Source: Acanthochlamys bracteata (lineage: Eukaryota > Streptophyta > Magnoliopsida > Pandanales > Velloziaceae). Taken from it: 64,000 nucleotides of DNA. The position numbers and the translations under genes were made by a program. The DNA lies in NCBI GenBank assembly GCA_019914995.1, contig CM034140.1, positions 6,670,526-6,734,525 of the forward strand. The letters are read 5' to 3'. Of this stretch, positions 1-8,278 are shown one piece after another (position 1 is the first letter of the stretch; every line of letters begins with the position of its first letter). A model generated the notes under the pieces. That model searched no databases and was not told the origin of the DNA. It was given only the letters and a program-made list of their open reading frames with translations.

Positions 1-1700
1 GCAACGGACCAGCTGACCGAGCAAGAGAGAGTAACAGAAGCAGAGCAAAAGCAACACTTTTTTCTGGAAATCTTTCTTTTGTGAAAGAGGAGGAGAAGAG
101 TTTAGAGACGCGTGGAATTGTTCAGTAGTTCTGGTGGAAGAAGGTATGGACAACGGAAGACTGTGGAAGATGGTGTGGAAGAGTTTAAATCCAAACCTAA
201 AATTATATTTTAATTTATAAAAAAATCTCTATAGAATTTTTTTTAATATGAAGTAATTTAAAACGATCCCAATGATATTTTAGTCAAAAAGTCACTTTCA
301 TAATAAAATATACCCTGATTAGCCAAACCCACCCGTTATGTTTCATCGCCACGATAACGTAGTGTACTCCCCGCTTATTATGTAATGTAATGGATATAGC
401 TATATAGCTTATCATGGTGGTTTTTTTATCTTTTGAGCTCTGCGTAATCTATTGAGGTATTATTTTTAGAGCTCAAAAGTAAGTTTTTGAATCAAAAGCT
501 TTTCCTAATAATTTTATTATAATTTATAAAATTATTTTATAGAAAATATTTTAATGAAAATTGATTTTCTAATTTTTTTAAAATTAAGTTCTTACAAGTA
601 AGTTATTGAAAAAAACACTGCAAAGAAGTATAAAAAATAATCTGAAATTTAGTTTTTGCCAAAAAATAAATTACTTACCGGTGAAAAACAATACAACATA
701 AATGTGTAGAATATGTATGTCAGACATGCTCATACTAAGTCAGACATTCTTCACTTTGATTTTCATTTACTATCATTCAAAATTTTCATTTTACATTTTT
801 TATTGAATTCTTATAATATTTTATAAAATTTATTTTAAAATTTAAAAATATTTCATGCAGTTAATTTTTTTATTACTTTTTTTAATAAACACTTTCAAAC
901 TTCTAATAAATTGTTTGCTAGGTGCTCCAATATATATATAGTTATGATTTTCTGCGAGTTATTCTTCATTAGATTCCCAGCAGAAAACTGCGACTTCATT
1001 TGATACATGTCTTTTCGTTACGTTCATCATCGGCAAATTTAGTTATGGGAAACAGTTGGATGTATACATAATTAAAATAGAGAAACACTTTTGCTCTAGC
1101 AGAACACAACCAAAAAAATAATCTTGTTTTGATGTAAACTCAAACATAATACAGATGCCTCTTAGATTTTCTCTATGTTAAGCTAAGTTATACATGAAAC
1201 AATGACACTAAAATTTTGCTATGCAAAATGCCCTTATGATTATTTTCAGCTCAAATATATTAACCACCAATATACACTACAATGTACAAAAAGAACGGAT
1301 ACAATAGAAAGGAATCACCTCTCCCAAAAACTTGTATACTTGAACTTTTTCTTTACCTGTATTCATATCTGTGTCCGCAATCTGTTCAACAATATTTGCA
1401 ACATCTCAAACTTCTGACTGAGCTGCTTCACACCAGCAAGATGTTTAGTTAGCTAGCAGAGCTTGATATAAGGTCGCAATATGATAAATAGGATGAACCA
1501 TCTTGGTGGGAATTCCTACCAATTAGATACAATAAGCAAGAACACTAATTGCGAATTACCAAAGCTGTAGAACAGGTTGACTGAACTCTGAACCGCTATA
1601 TAAATGCCTTGCACAACACAAAAAACAATGTACACAATTGGAAGAGCAATTTAGTATATATGAGAATCCAATGAAATACGGTTTAAACATGTTTCAAAGT
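1..1700. other. Intergenic, AT-rich, no supported gene
   Basis: The first 180 bases are less AT-rich than what follows and purine-rich on the plus strand. They could be the leader of a gene lying to the left, but no exon can be supported. The rest is AT-rich spacer with short homopolymer runs. The only open frame of note (1202-1417) has no recognisable features and unremarkable composition, so I do not call it. Confidence 0.5.
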
Positions 1701-1874
1701 TTGAATATACTTCTCAGGTCGGTTCACTCCCTTGGTTGCAAGAGATTGCTGAGCTGATCCAAAGCAGCGTGACAAGCTTGAGCTAACGATAATAGACCAC
1801 CATAAATAAAGAGCACCCCTAATCATTGACGTCTGTTTCATCTTTCCTTTTATTCTTCAAACGTACAGTGCTGC

Positions 1875-1975
1875 CTAGCTTGTAGCACAATGCTCCATGC
1901 ATACAATGTCAGTCTTGCCGAGAAATGCTGTTCGAGTGATCTTCGTGTCAGAAATATTAACACTTTCTGGAAAAC
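1875..1975 (-). other. Possible terminal exon of an unidentified gene
   Basis: On the minus strand an acceptor-like AG precedes 1975. A 33-codon frame follows, containing the peptide TRTAFLGKTDIVCMEHC, and ends in TAG at 1875-1877. Past that TAG, a one-base shift would reopen a lysine-rich frame for about 18 more codons, so the stop may be a frameshift product. I do not recognise the protein. It lies downstream, in the same orientation, of the first CCCH-exon copy and might be the end of that gene, but nothing joins the two directly. Confidence 0.25.
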
Positions 1976-2119
1976 CTCACAGTGATGAACTCAATAAATG
2001 CCACAGTTATTAAGTGTTAATGTTCACGGTGAAGTGAAGTACTTGGTGGGCAACTTGGCATGAGATACAATAAAGTTGAGAAAGGAAGACTAAAGCCATG
2101 TCATATTTATTCAACACGC

Positions 2120-3085
2120 TTGTAACCTGAACAGATTTAAGTAACAAAACCAGAGCATGGCGTCTTCTGCACAGAGGTTTTAATTTCCTGCACAACTTAG
2201 TCCTGACTCACAAAGATGAAATGTCAAAACACAGTAGCAGATGCAAGATAAACAGAGAACATGACTAAAAACATCTAATTCTAACAAAGATATAAACAGA
2301 AGTGATTATACTGTTGACAAGCACAATGGCATTTCATAAGAAGTTGTCATGCCTTTACAAACAATCATCACAGAATAGTTCCGATAAAGATAGAAAGAAC
2401 AATAGATTACAAAATTGATAAACACAACAACATTTCACAAGAAACTTTCATGTAATTAGATACAAACATAACAGAACATATGTTATATCGAAGATTATTC
2501 CCATGCTAATATAAGCTTCAATTACTTACACATAAATATATCCTCCGAATGTTGATACCAGATCCTCCATTCTTTAACAATGATAAAGATTTATTTCTAT
2601 ATAGCCACAAGATTAACCTGAATCAATATATATTTCTTTATATGCATTTGCTGAGTTACCTGAATTAAAACTTAAATATGCCAAAAACTTGAGAAACTTG
2701 AATATCATCAATCTGATCGACATGTCAAGTTAACATATGTAAGCAGAACATATTCTTGTTTTACACATAACAAAGACGACAGACTAAAAATTATAACAAC
2801 AATTAACTTATTCTACTAATACAATGTCAATAATTAATAATTCCAGGCAAGGTGAGAGTATTAACAACACAAGTAACTACGAAATTGAAGCAAAATGTAT
2901 CATTGAGTTAGTATAAGAAAGGCAACAAAAAAAAACCACCGATAGGTGATCGACGGAGTTTGGGGAGCCGTGAGCGAAGGACCAGTTTTGATGATTGCAC
3001 TGATCATTCCGGTAGAGCTTGCAGAGCTTCGTCTTGTAGAATCTCCGCCAAATGAATCAAAAGGAATTCAAAGGTTAGACTTAGG
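2120..3085 (-). repeat. Duplicated block, copy 1 (CCCH-exon unit)
   Basis: This is the first of four copies of a block of about 1 kb that includes a CCCH zinc-finger exon and its downstream sequence. Its landmarks recur at 3215-3851 plus 10836-11290, at 16385-17470 and, partly, at 29490-29715. An example is the phrase aacaaaaccagagcatg, at about 2145, 16408 and 29520. The block is oriented so that the exon end is at the high coordinate. Similarity stops near 3085, before the CT-rich leader seen in copies 2 and 3. Confidence 0.85.
2939..3055 (-). pseudogene. CCCH zinc-finger exon 1, decayed copy 1
   Basis: The minus strand encodes RFYKTKLCKLYRNDQC followed by NHQNWSFAH. This is the same exon as in copy 2 (10911-11031), but the third zinc ligand has changed from Cys (TGC) to Trp (TGG). 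The ATG present in copies 2 and 3 is also lost, reading ATTTGG. A C-C-C-H finger cannot bind zinc without that Cys, so this copy is non-functional as a finger. The donor side is altered too, with the conserved GTATA now GTGGT. The family assignment is from the motif, not from a search. Confidence 0.75.
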
Positions 3086-3214
3086 CCATTTACCTACCAA
3101 TCAAACTATATTTTTTTCAAACTCAATTTTAATATAAAAAAAACAAAATTTTTTAGATAAATTTTTCTATCAATATTTTTTTTAAAATTCAATTTTAAAT
3201 TCTAGCAAATTACT

Positions 3215-3856
3215 TGACTAAAAACAGAGAACATGACTTAAAATATCTAATTCTAACAAAGATATAACAAGAACTAATTACACTACTGACTAACACAATT
3301 GACATTTCATAAGAAGCTGTCATGTCTTCACATACAATCATCACAAAACAGTTCTGATTGATATAGAACGAACAGTAGAGCACAAAATCAATAAACAAAA
3401 CAACATCTCATATTTCACATTCATTAGATACAATCATAATAGAACATATGTTATATACAATCATAATAGAACATATGTTATATATGACGATTATTGCATT
3501 CTAAAGTAAGCTCCAATTACTTATCTTGACATAAATATTTCCTCCAGAAAGCTGGTTCTATATCCTACATTCTTTAACAACGATAAACATTTAGTATATA
3601 ACCACAAGAATAACCTAAATCAAAATATATTTCTTTTATATGCATTTTTCTGAGTTATCTGAATCAAAATCTAAACATGCCAAAAACTTGCGAAAATCGA
3701 ACATCATCAATATGATCGACATGTCAAGTTATACAAGTAGCAGAACAAATTCTAGTTTTACTCATAACAACGACCGACTAAAATTATAACAACAGTTAAC
3801 TAATGCTAAAACAATATCAGTAACTAATTAATAATTTCACGCAACATGAGAGTTCA
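3215..3856 (-). repeat. Duplicated block, copy 2, left part
   Basis: This aligns by eye with 2235-2880 of copy 1 and 16500-17130 of copy 3. It breaks off at 3856 within the phrase 'gagagttca' and resumes at 10831 with 'gttcaacaacac'. The other copies read straight through here (gagagtattaacaacac in copy 1). That locates the insertion of the solo-LTR-like element and gives its 5-bp target duplication GTTCA (3852-3856 and 10831-10835). A 27-bp perfect tandem duplication lies inside at 3427-3480. Confidence 0.85.
3427..3480. repeat. 27-bp tandem duplication
   Basis: Two identical adjacent 27-bp copies occupy 3427-3453 and 3454-3480. The corresponding place in block copies 1 and 3 has the unit only once, so the duplication arose in copy 2 alone. 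Confidence 0.9.
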
Positions 3857-4787
3857 TGTCACGACCCGAGGCCCTGTCAGGCACTAGACTAATCCAAACT
3901 CAAGCTCAGACTCGTCCAGTCAGCCTACCAAAACTCGGTACAAATAATAAGTACATAATTTCTTCAAACTTTTCGGCAAAACCTCCCATAAAAATCCAAG
4001 AGAAAACTTTTACAAATTCAACTACTGTAACAAACTCAACAATTTACTCACAAAGATACCAAACAATCTTCAAACTTCAATCACCCATAAAAGAAATAAA
4101 CACCTCATTGGACTATTACAAGCCAACAACTTTTAATATGAAAACCAATAAATATGAATACAACTCGGCATAATACACAAATAAAACGTACAAATCCCTC
4201 GAAGTTACAGAGCTCACTAAGAAATATGAAACACAAGAGTATACCATCATCGTGTCACTCCAATCTACATCCGTGAGCGCCCATTTTATCAGCTCTACTC
4301 TGCAACAACTGGGGGAGGCCAAAGAAGAGAATACTGAACCCAATCTCAATGAGGTGAAAAATTAGAATGCACCATTTAAGGCTTCTAATGCATTACTCTA
4401 CCGTTATCTCAACATATCTCTATATGAAACGATGCAACGATAGATCAAATTAGTCTTGCTAAGCCCTAAGTCGTCTCATACCAACTCAGTCCTTAACAAG
4501 AAAAAAAAGGCTAAAAATGTGATGCAACACACTTGAAAATTATTTCTCTTATAAAGTCATTCATTATACGCATGACGTTATAGTACTTAACTTTCGTAAT
4601 ATCAACATGTACATATCTAAATATTTAACCATATACTACAAAAATAATTCTAATGGTCTTCTATGTATGTCGATATATGCAACCTCCTAAGCCATTAATA
4701 ATTTTATCCACTCATGGCAGATGTATTATATGGACTAGAAAATGATAATAGTATAACATAAGTAGTGAGAGAGACTACGTCTCCAAC

Positions 4788-5132
4788 TGTTACGCCACGA
4801 GCCGTAGCTTGGAGTGAGCCACTACCTATCGGGAAGAAATAAAAGAGTCCAAGTCTTATTAGGAGTCTTTGGGTTTTTCCTCATTAGGAGTATTAGAGTT
4901 TCATTGGAAAACTAATATTTAGTGTCCAAGTTAGATTGAAATCCTAACTTTATTAGTGTAGTAAATCTAAAACTTTAGCTATGAATTTTAGCTATAAATA
5001 AGAGTGCTTATACTTATTAAAGTGGAGGAAGAAGAATTGAATTAGTTAGTTTATATTAGTTTTATCTTAAGTTCTTTAGTTTATTTAGCTTCAAACTACT
5101 TCTACGGTTCGTATGATTTACGAATCGTATCA
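4788..5132 (+). repeat. 5' LTR of the non-autonomous retrotransposon
   Basis: It matches 7926-8273 along its whole length with scattered substitutions and small indels. A TATA-like TATAAATA lies at 4993-5000 and is conserved at 8134-8141 in the other LTR, placing a likely start of element transcription about 30 bp downstream. Confidence 0.92.
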
Positions 5133-5134
5133 AC

Positions 5135-5147
5135 TAGTATCAGAGCC
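5135..5147 (+). promoter_or_regulatory. Primer-binding site (initiator-Met tRNA type)
   Basis: TAGTATCAGAGCC starts 2 bp after the 5' LTR. The usual plant site begins TGGTATCAGAGC, so there is one mismatch. Its position and sequence identify it as the minus-strand priming site. Confidence 0.8.
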
Positions 5148-5182
5148 GTCGATCTGCACCCTCGCTTTTGCTGTCAGCTACG

Positions 5183-6139
5183 ATGTCCTCATTGTACCAG
5201 CAACAAATACAATACCCACAATATTATCAACAATATTATCAGCAACAGAAGTTTCATCTGCAATCGTATTACGGTAATGATTCTTACCAGCAATATAATC
5301 AGTCATATGAGTTATATCCGCAACAATATTCTCATAATCTTAATCAGCAATATTATTGGCAACAAGAGCCATATTCGCATGGGTTTCATCAAAATCCTTA
5401 TGAGCAATCTTATCAACAATATCAAATTCAGCATCAGAGTTCACAAATTTATTATCATCAACAATATCAAATCCAACCACCGCAAACTCATGCAATGCCT
5501 AAACCTCAGCATACGAGTGATGCTCTAGAGCGGTTAAGCTTACTTCTAGCCGAGCTAAAGGAGTTTTCTGCCGGACTTCAGAAATTTAAGAATAAACAGA
5601 ACCAAATAGAAGAAGTTCAACAACAACAGCTTCCTATTTCACATGATCCAACTCATGTTTCTTTGGATACTACTCAAGCCACTGCGGCCACCGGAATTAA
5701 ATCGCTTCATATGGATTCTTCACAATATTTTCCCACTCTAATCACTCGTCCCACTGCCGCTACCGAAATCCAACAACCACCGCCACCAACTGCTACCACA
5801 AGCGCTGCCTCATCCCTTTCAGACAGCATATTCAAAATTGATGAGTTTAGACTTCCAACTTTAGCACCGCTAGCACCAGCAAAAGAACGGAGGTATTCGG
5901 CTGAACCAAAATCTCCCAAATCGTCAAATTCGAAATCAAATCAATCACCAACAGTGATGTCAGATCGTGCCGACGACGATAAGGCTACTAAGCTGCCTGG
6001 GATGAAACAAGCCGACAAATCCCGTCTCAAGAGTGAAGCTCAGAAATCTACCGCTGTTCAAATCTCTTTCAAAATTGTCTTTATATCTTACAACAACAAC
6101 ATTATTAGCATCAACCTTCAGAGGCCGAATCGAACATGA
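5183..6139 (+). CDS. Q/Y-rich ORF of the non-autonomous retrotransposon
   Basis: This 318-codon frame starts at the first ATG after the primer-binding site, giving MSSLYQQQ. Residues 1 to about 110 are dominated by Gln, Tyr, Ser and His, a low-complexity prion-like composition. Next comes a short helical stretch with hydrophobic heptads (ALERLSLLLAELKEFSAGLQ, about residues 117-136) that could form a coiled coil. A Pro/Thr/Ser/Ala-rich linker and a basic tail follow. It sits where gag would be but shows no CCHC knuckle and no recognised capsid motif. It could be a degenerate gag-like protein, a captured host fragment or a non-coding passenger. Beyond about residue 300 the frame runs into a different frame that continues at 6033-6917, suggesting one indel in an originally longer ORF. 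Confidence 0.55.
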   Translation: MSSLYQQQIQYPQYYQQYYQQQKFHLQSYYGNDSYQQYNQSYELYPQQYSHNLNQQYYWQQEPYSHGFHQNPYEQSYQQYQIQHQSSQIYYHQQYQIQPPQTHAMPKPQHTSDALERLSLLLAELKEFSAGLQKFKNKQNQIEEVQQQQLPISHDPTHVSLDTTQATAATGIKSLHMDSSQYFPTLITRPTAATEIQQPPPPTATTSAASSLSDSIFKIDEFRLPTLAPLAPAKERRYSAEPKSPKSSNSKSNQSPTVMSDRADDDKATKLPGMKQADKSRLKSEAQKSTAVQISFKIVFISYNNNIISINLQRPNRT

Positions 6140-6917
6140 CGGCGACGATGATGAATTTGAAGAAGAGCGCATCAAAAAGCCTATAGATCCACCCGATCCT
6201 ACAAAGTCTCTCTGTGCAGACCTTGGTATCGCAAGTGGAACTGGTTACTCTCATTCATCGCTCATGTTCATCGTAGAGGACTCCGGTGGCCGGCGGGTTC
6301 CACATAGTGAAGAGGATATCGCTATTTTAGGAGGTAACAGTGCCGGCACCTATTCTGTTACTTGTGCTGTTCCACAACTTCTGAAATTTTGGGGTCATAT
6401 GGAGTTAGATTTACGAGCAATGATGGGTAGACCATTTTCTGTGTTCTTTGGCTCGGCATTAGCAACACGCAGAATCAGTGTTACTAGTTTATTGACAACA
6501 TCTTCGAGTCACTGTCCCAAAAAAGTCAATCAGATGATGTGCAACATGCCTAACTATACTGGAGGGGTATTGGACACTTGTGCTAGATCTTCTGGATGGG
6601 TTGTGTTGCCAAACATTGGTTCGACGTTACGAAAAGTTTGTAGACATCACTTGACAGAATGGTGCATGAAGAATAATGATTGCATGTATGGACAATTGCC
6701 ACATAATTTGCTAGTGATGGCGATTACTGGGACGACGATAGTGGTATCCCTAAGCCAGACTTCCATGGCGCCCTCTGAAGTTACGGTGGCTAGCTCACAT
6801 GCTATTAATGCTACTAGGATGCTCCAGCCCCATGCTGCCCAGATGCACGGACAGCAAGCCAAGGTAAAAAAAAGGCACGAGGTTCTCTTGATAAAGTTGA
6901 TAATGAGGACATCTTGA
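6120..6917 (+). CDS. Middle ORF of the retrotransposon, unidentified
   Basis: This is a long open frame (open from 6033, and plausible as coding after about 6120, where an acidic DDDEFEEERIKK stretch follows the Q/Y-rich ORF). I recognise no domain. It ends in SHAINATRM...QQAKVKKRHE. A one-base change in the A-run at 6866-6873 then moves the reading into the RRM frame (KARGSLDKVDNEDILKK). The middle and RRM frames were therefore probably one continuous captured coding sequence, split by an indel. No ATG decides a start. Confidence 0.4.
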   Translation, partial: RGRIEHDGDDDEFEEERIKKPIDPPDPTKSLCADLGIASGTGYSHSSLMFIVEDSGGRRVPHSEEDIAILGGNSAGTYSVTCAVPQLLKFWGHMELDLRAMMGRPFSVFFGSALATRRISVTSLLTTSSSHCPKKVNQMMCNMPNYTGGVLDTCARSSGWVVLPNIGSTLRKVCRHHLTEWCMKNNDCMYGQLPHNLLVMAITGTTIVVSLSQTSMAPSEVTVASSHAINATRMLQPHAAQMHGQQAKVKKRHEVLLIKLIMRTS

Positions 6918-7429
6918 AGAAAACACTCGAAGTTAGCAACCTTAGTCCTCTCTTTGCTGCAGATGACCTCAAACAATTTTTTGGTTATTATGGCACTATT
7001 GTTAAGTGTATACTCGCAGAAGATGAGCACTTTGCATATGTTGAGTACTCAAAGCAAGAAGAAGCTAGTGCAGGTTTAGCACTCAACAATATGTACGTGG
7101 GTAGCGGTTCACTGAATGGTGAGATGGCAAAGTCCTCTCGTCTGAAACCAGCTTTGGCTAACTCATTCTATGTGTCAACGTCATTGATGATGCAGCAAGC
7201 AGAAGTAGTGCAGCAGAAGAATTTTCTGCAGACTTTACTTATGCAACAAGCATTAGCTATGCAGCAGGCTGCTAACAAAGCGACAACAATGAAGTCTTCA
7301 ATTGCGATAGCATCTACCAGAGCTACTGAATTAAGTAAGAACCTCAAGCCAGAAAGGTTAATTATGGATGGGAAGGAAGATGGAAACAAAATGAGGTCAT
7401 GCCTCCTTTACGTCAGAAATCAAGGTTGA
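6874..7429 (+). pseudogene. Captured RRM splicing-factor fragment in retrotransposon
   Basis: The frame reads KKTLEVSNLSPLF, then LKQFFGYYGTIV, then HFAYVEYSKQEEASAGLALN. These are the beta-alpha-beta elements of an RNA recognition motif with RNP2-like VSNLSP and RNP1-like HFAYVEYS. It continues into a Met/Gln/Ala-rich helix (MQQALAMQQAANKATTMKSS) and an ATELSKNLK tail. This order matches a plant RRM protein related to SR-type splicing factors (Arabidopsis At3g23900/IRR type, from memory). There are no introns, so capture through RNA is likely. No ATG precedes the domain, because the frame opens at a TTG at 6914, and the N-terminal part is out of frame. It is probably not translated as a normal splicing factor. 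Confidence 0.7.
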
Positions 7430-7704
7430 ATGTTGAGCGTCTTGTGCATGCAAAGACTGTTGATTCAGAGGGAGATAAGTTTTATTGGCTGTCGTCTGTT
7501 CTTCTGTTTGTGTCTTCAGCCTGGGACAGATTGCTCTTCGCTTATGACATCGGTGCTAGTTTTCAAATTAATGCAGTTGGACGAAGATACAAGTATGGGT
7601 TAAGTGCTCCTATAGCAGAGTTGTTGGGCAGACGGATGTGGACTTGGTCATCATCCCCTCACTGGTTATTTCTTAGGGCTGTTCAAAGCCAAGGGTTAAT
7701 ATAG
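7399..7704 (+). other. Short ORF near the 3' end of the retrotransposon
   Basis: A 101-codon frame overlaps the end of the RRM frame by 31 bp. It has no recognisable motif, and its basic and Trp-rich composition is not informative. It may be a further captured piece or chance. The stretch 7705-7912 up to the polypurine tract has no long frame. Confidence 0.25.
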
Positions 7705-7912
7705 GAGGCTTATGCAGAATTAAAAGACTCATTGTTCGTGACTGATTGGATCTCTTAGTACTTCTTAGTTGCTGCAGTAAAGATAAATGTAACACTCTTA
7801 GTAGAGGAGCTCTGTGCACTTAGCTCACTCGATAGAAATGTGCTCTCTTCCTGTATGAGCTTGCTGAGCAGAACCAACGGCATTGTCAACCTTGAGAACA
7901 AGGTTGATTTTC

Positions 7913-7925
7913 AGGAGGGGTGGAA
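7913..7925 (+). promoter_or_regulatory. Polypurine tract
   Basis: AGGAGGGGTGGAA lies immediately before the 3' LTR. It is the only purine-rich run at this place and marks plus-strand priming. Confidence 0.75.
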
Positions 7926-8273
7926 TGTTACGCCACGAGCCGTAGCTTGGAGTGAGCCACTACCTATCGGGAAGAAATAAGAGAGTCCAAGTCTTATTAG
8001 GAGTCTTTGGGCTTTTCCTCATTAGGAGTATTAGAGTTTCATTGGAAAACTAATATTTAGTGTCCAAGTTAGGTTGAAGTCCTAACTTTATTAGAGTTGT
8101 GGTAAAGCTAGAACTTTAGCTATGAATTTTAGCTATAAATAAGAGTGCTTATACTCATTAAAAAGGAGGAAGAAGAATTGAATTAGTTAGTTTATTTTAG
8201 TTTTATCTGAAGTTCTTTAGTTTATTTAGCTTCAAACTACTTCTACGGTTAGTATGATTTACGAATCGTATCA
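7926..8273 (+). repeat. 3' LTR of the non-autonomous retrotransposon
   Basis: It is the same LTR as 4788-5132, ends GTATCA at 8273 and is followed by the CCAAC target duplication. TATAAATA is at 8134-8141. Confidence 0.92.
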
Positions 8274-8278
8274 CCAAC

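Larger units (their letters stand above)
4788..8273 (+). mobile_element. Non-autonomous LTR retrotransposon with captured host gene
   Basis: A complete 3,486-bp element lies nested in the solo LTR. Its LTRs of 345 bp (4788-5132) and 348 bp (7926-8273) begin TGTTACG and end GTATCA. Perfect 5-bp target duplications CCAAC lie at 4783-4787 and 8274-8278. A primer-binding site resembling the initiator-Met tRNA 3' end and a polypurine tract are present at the expected places. By eye the LTRs differ at roughly fifteen positions, so the insertion is fairly young but not recent. The interior has no recognisable protease, integrase, reverse transcriptase or RNase H. It holds a Q/Y-rich frame, an unidentified middle frame and an RRM-bearing frame related to plant splicing factors. 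Movement would need enzymes supplied in trans. Confidence 0.9.

Noticed and set aside
1..180. Exon or signal peptide at the left edge
   Set aside because: Two minus-strand frames give Leu-rich peptides, but no start, splice site or family supports either.
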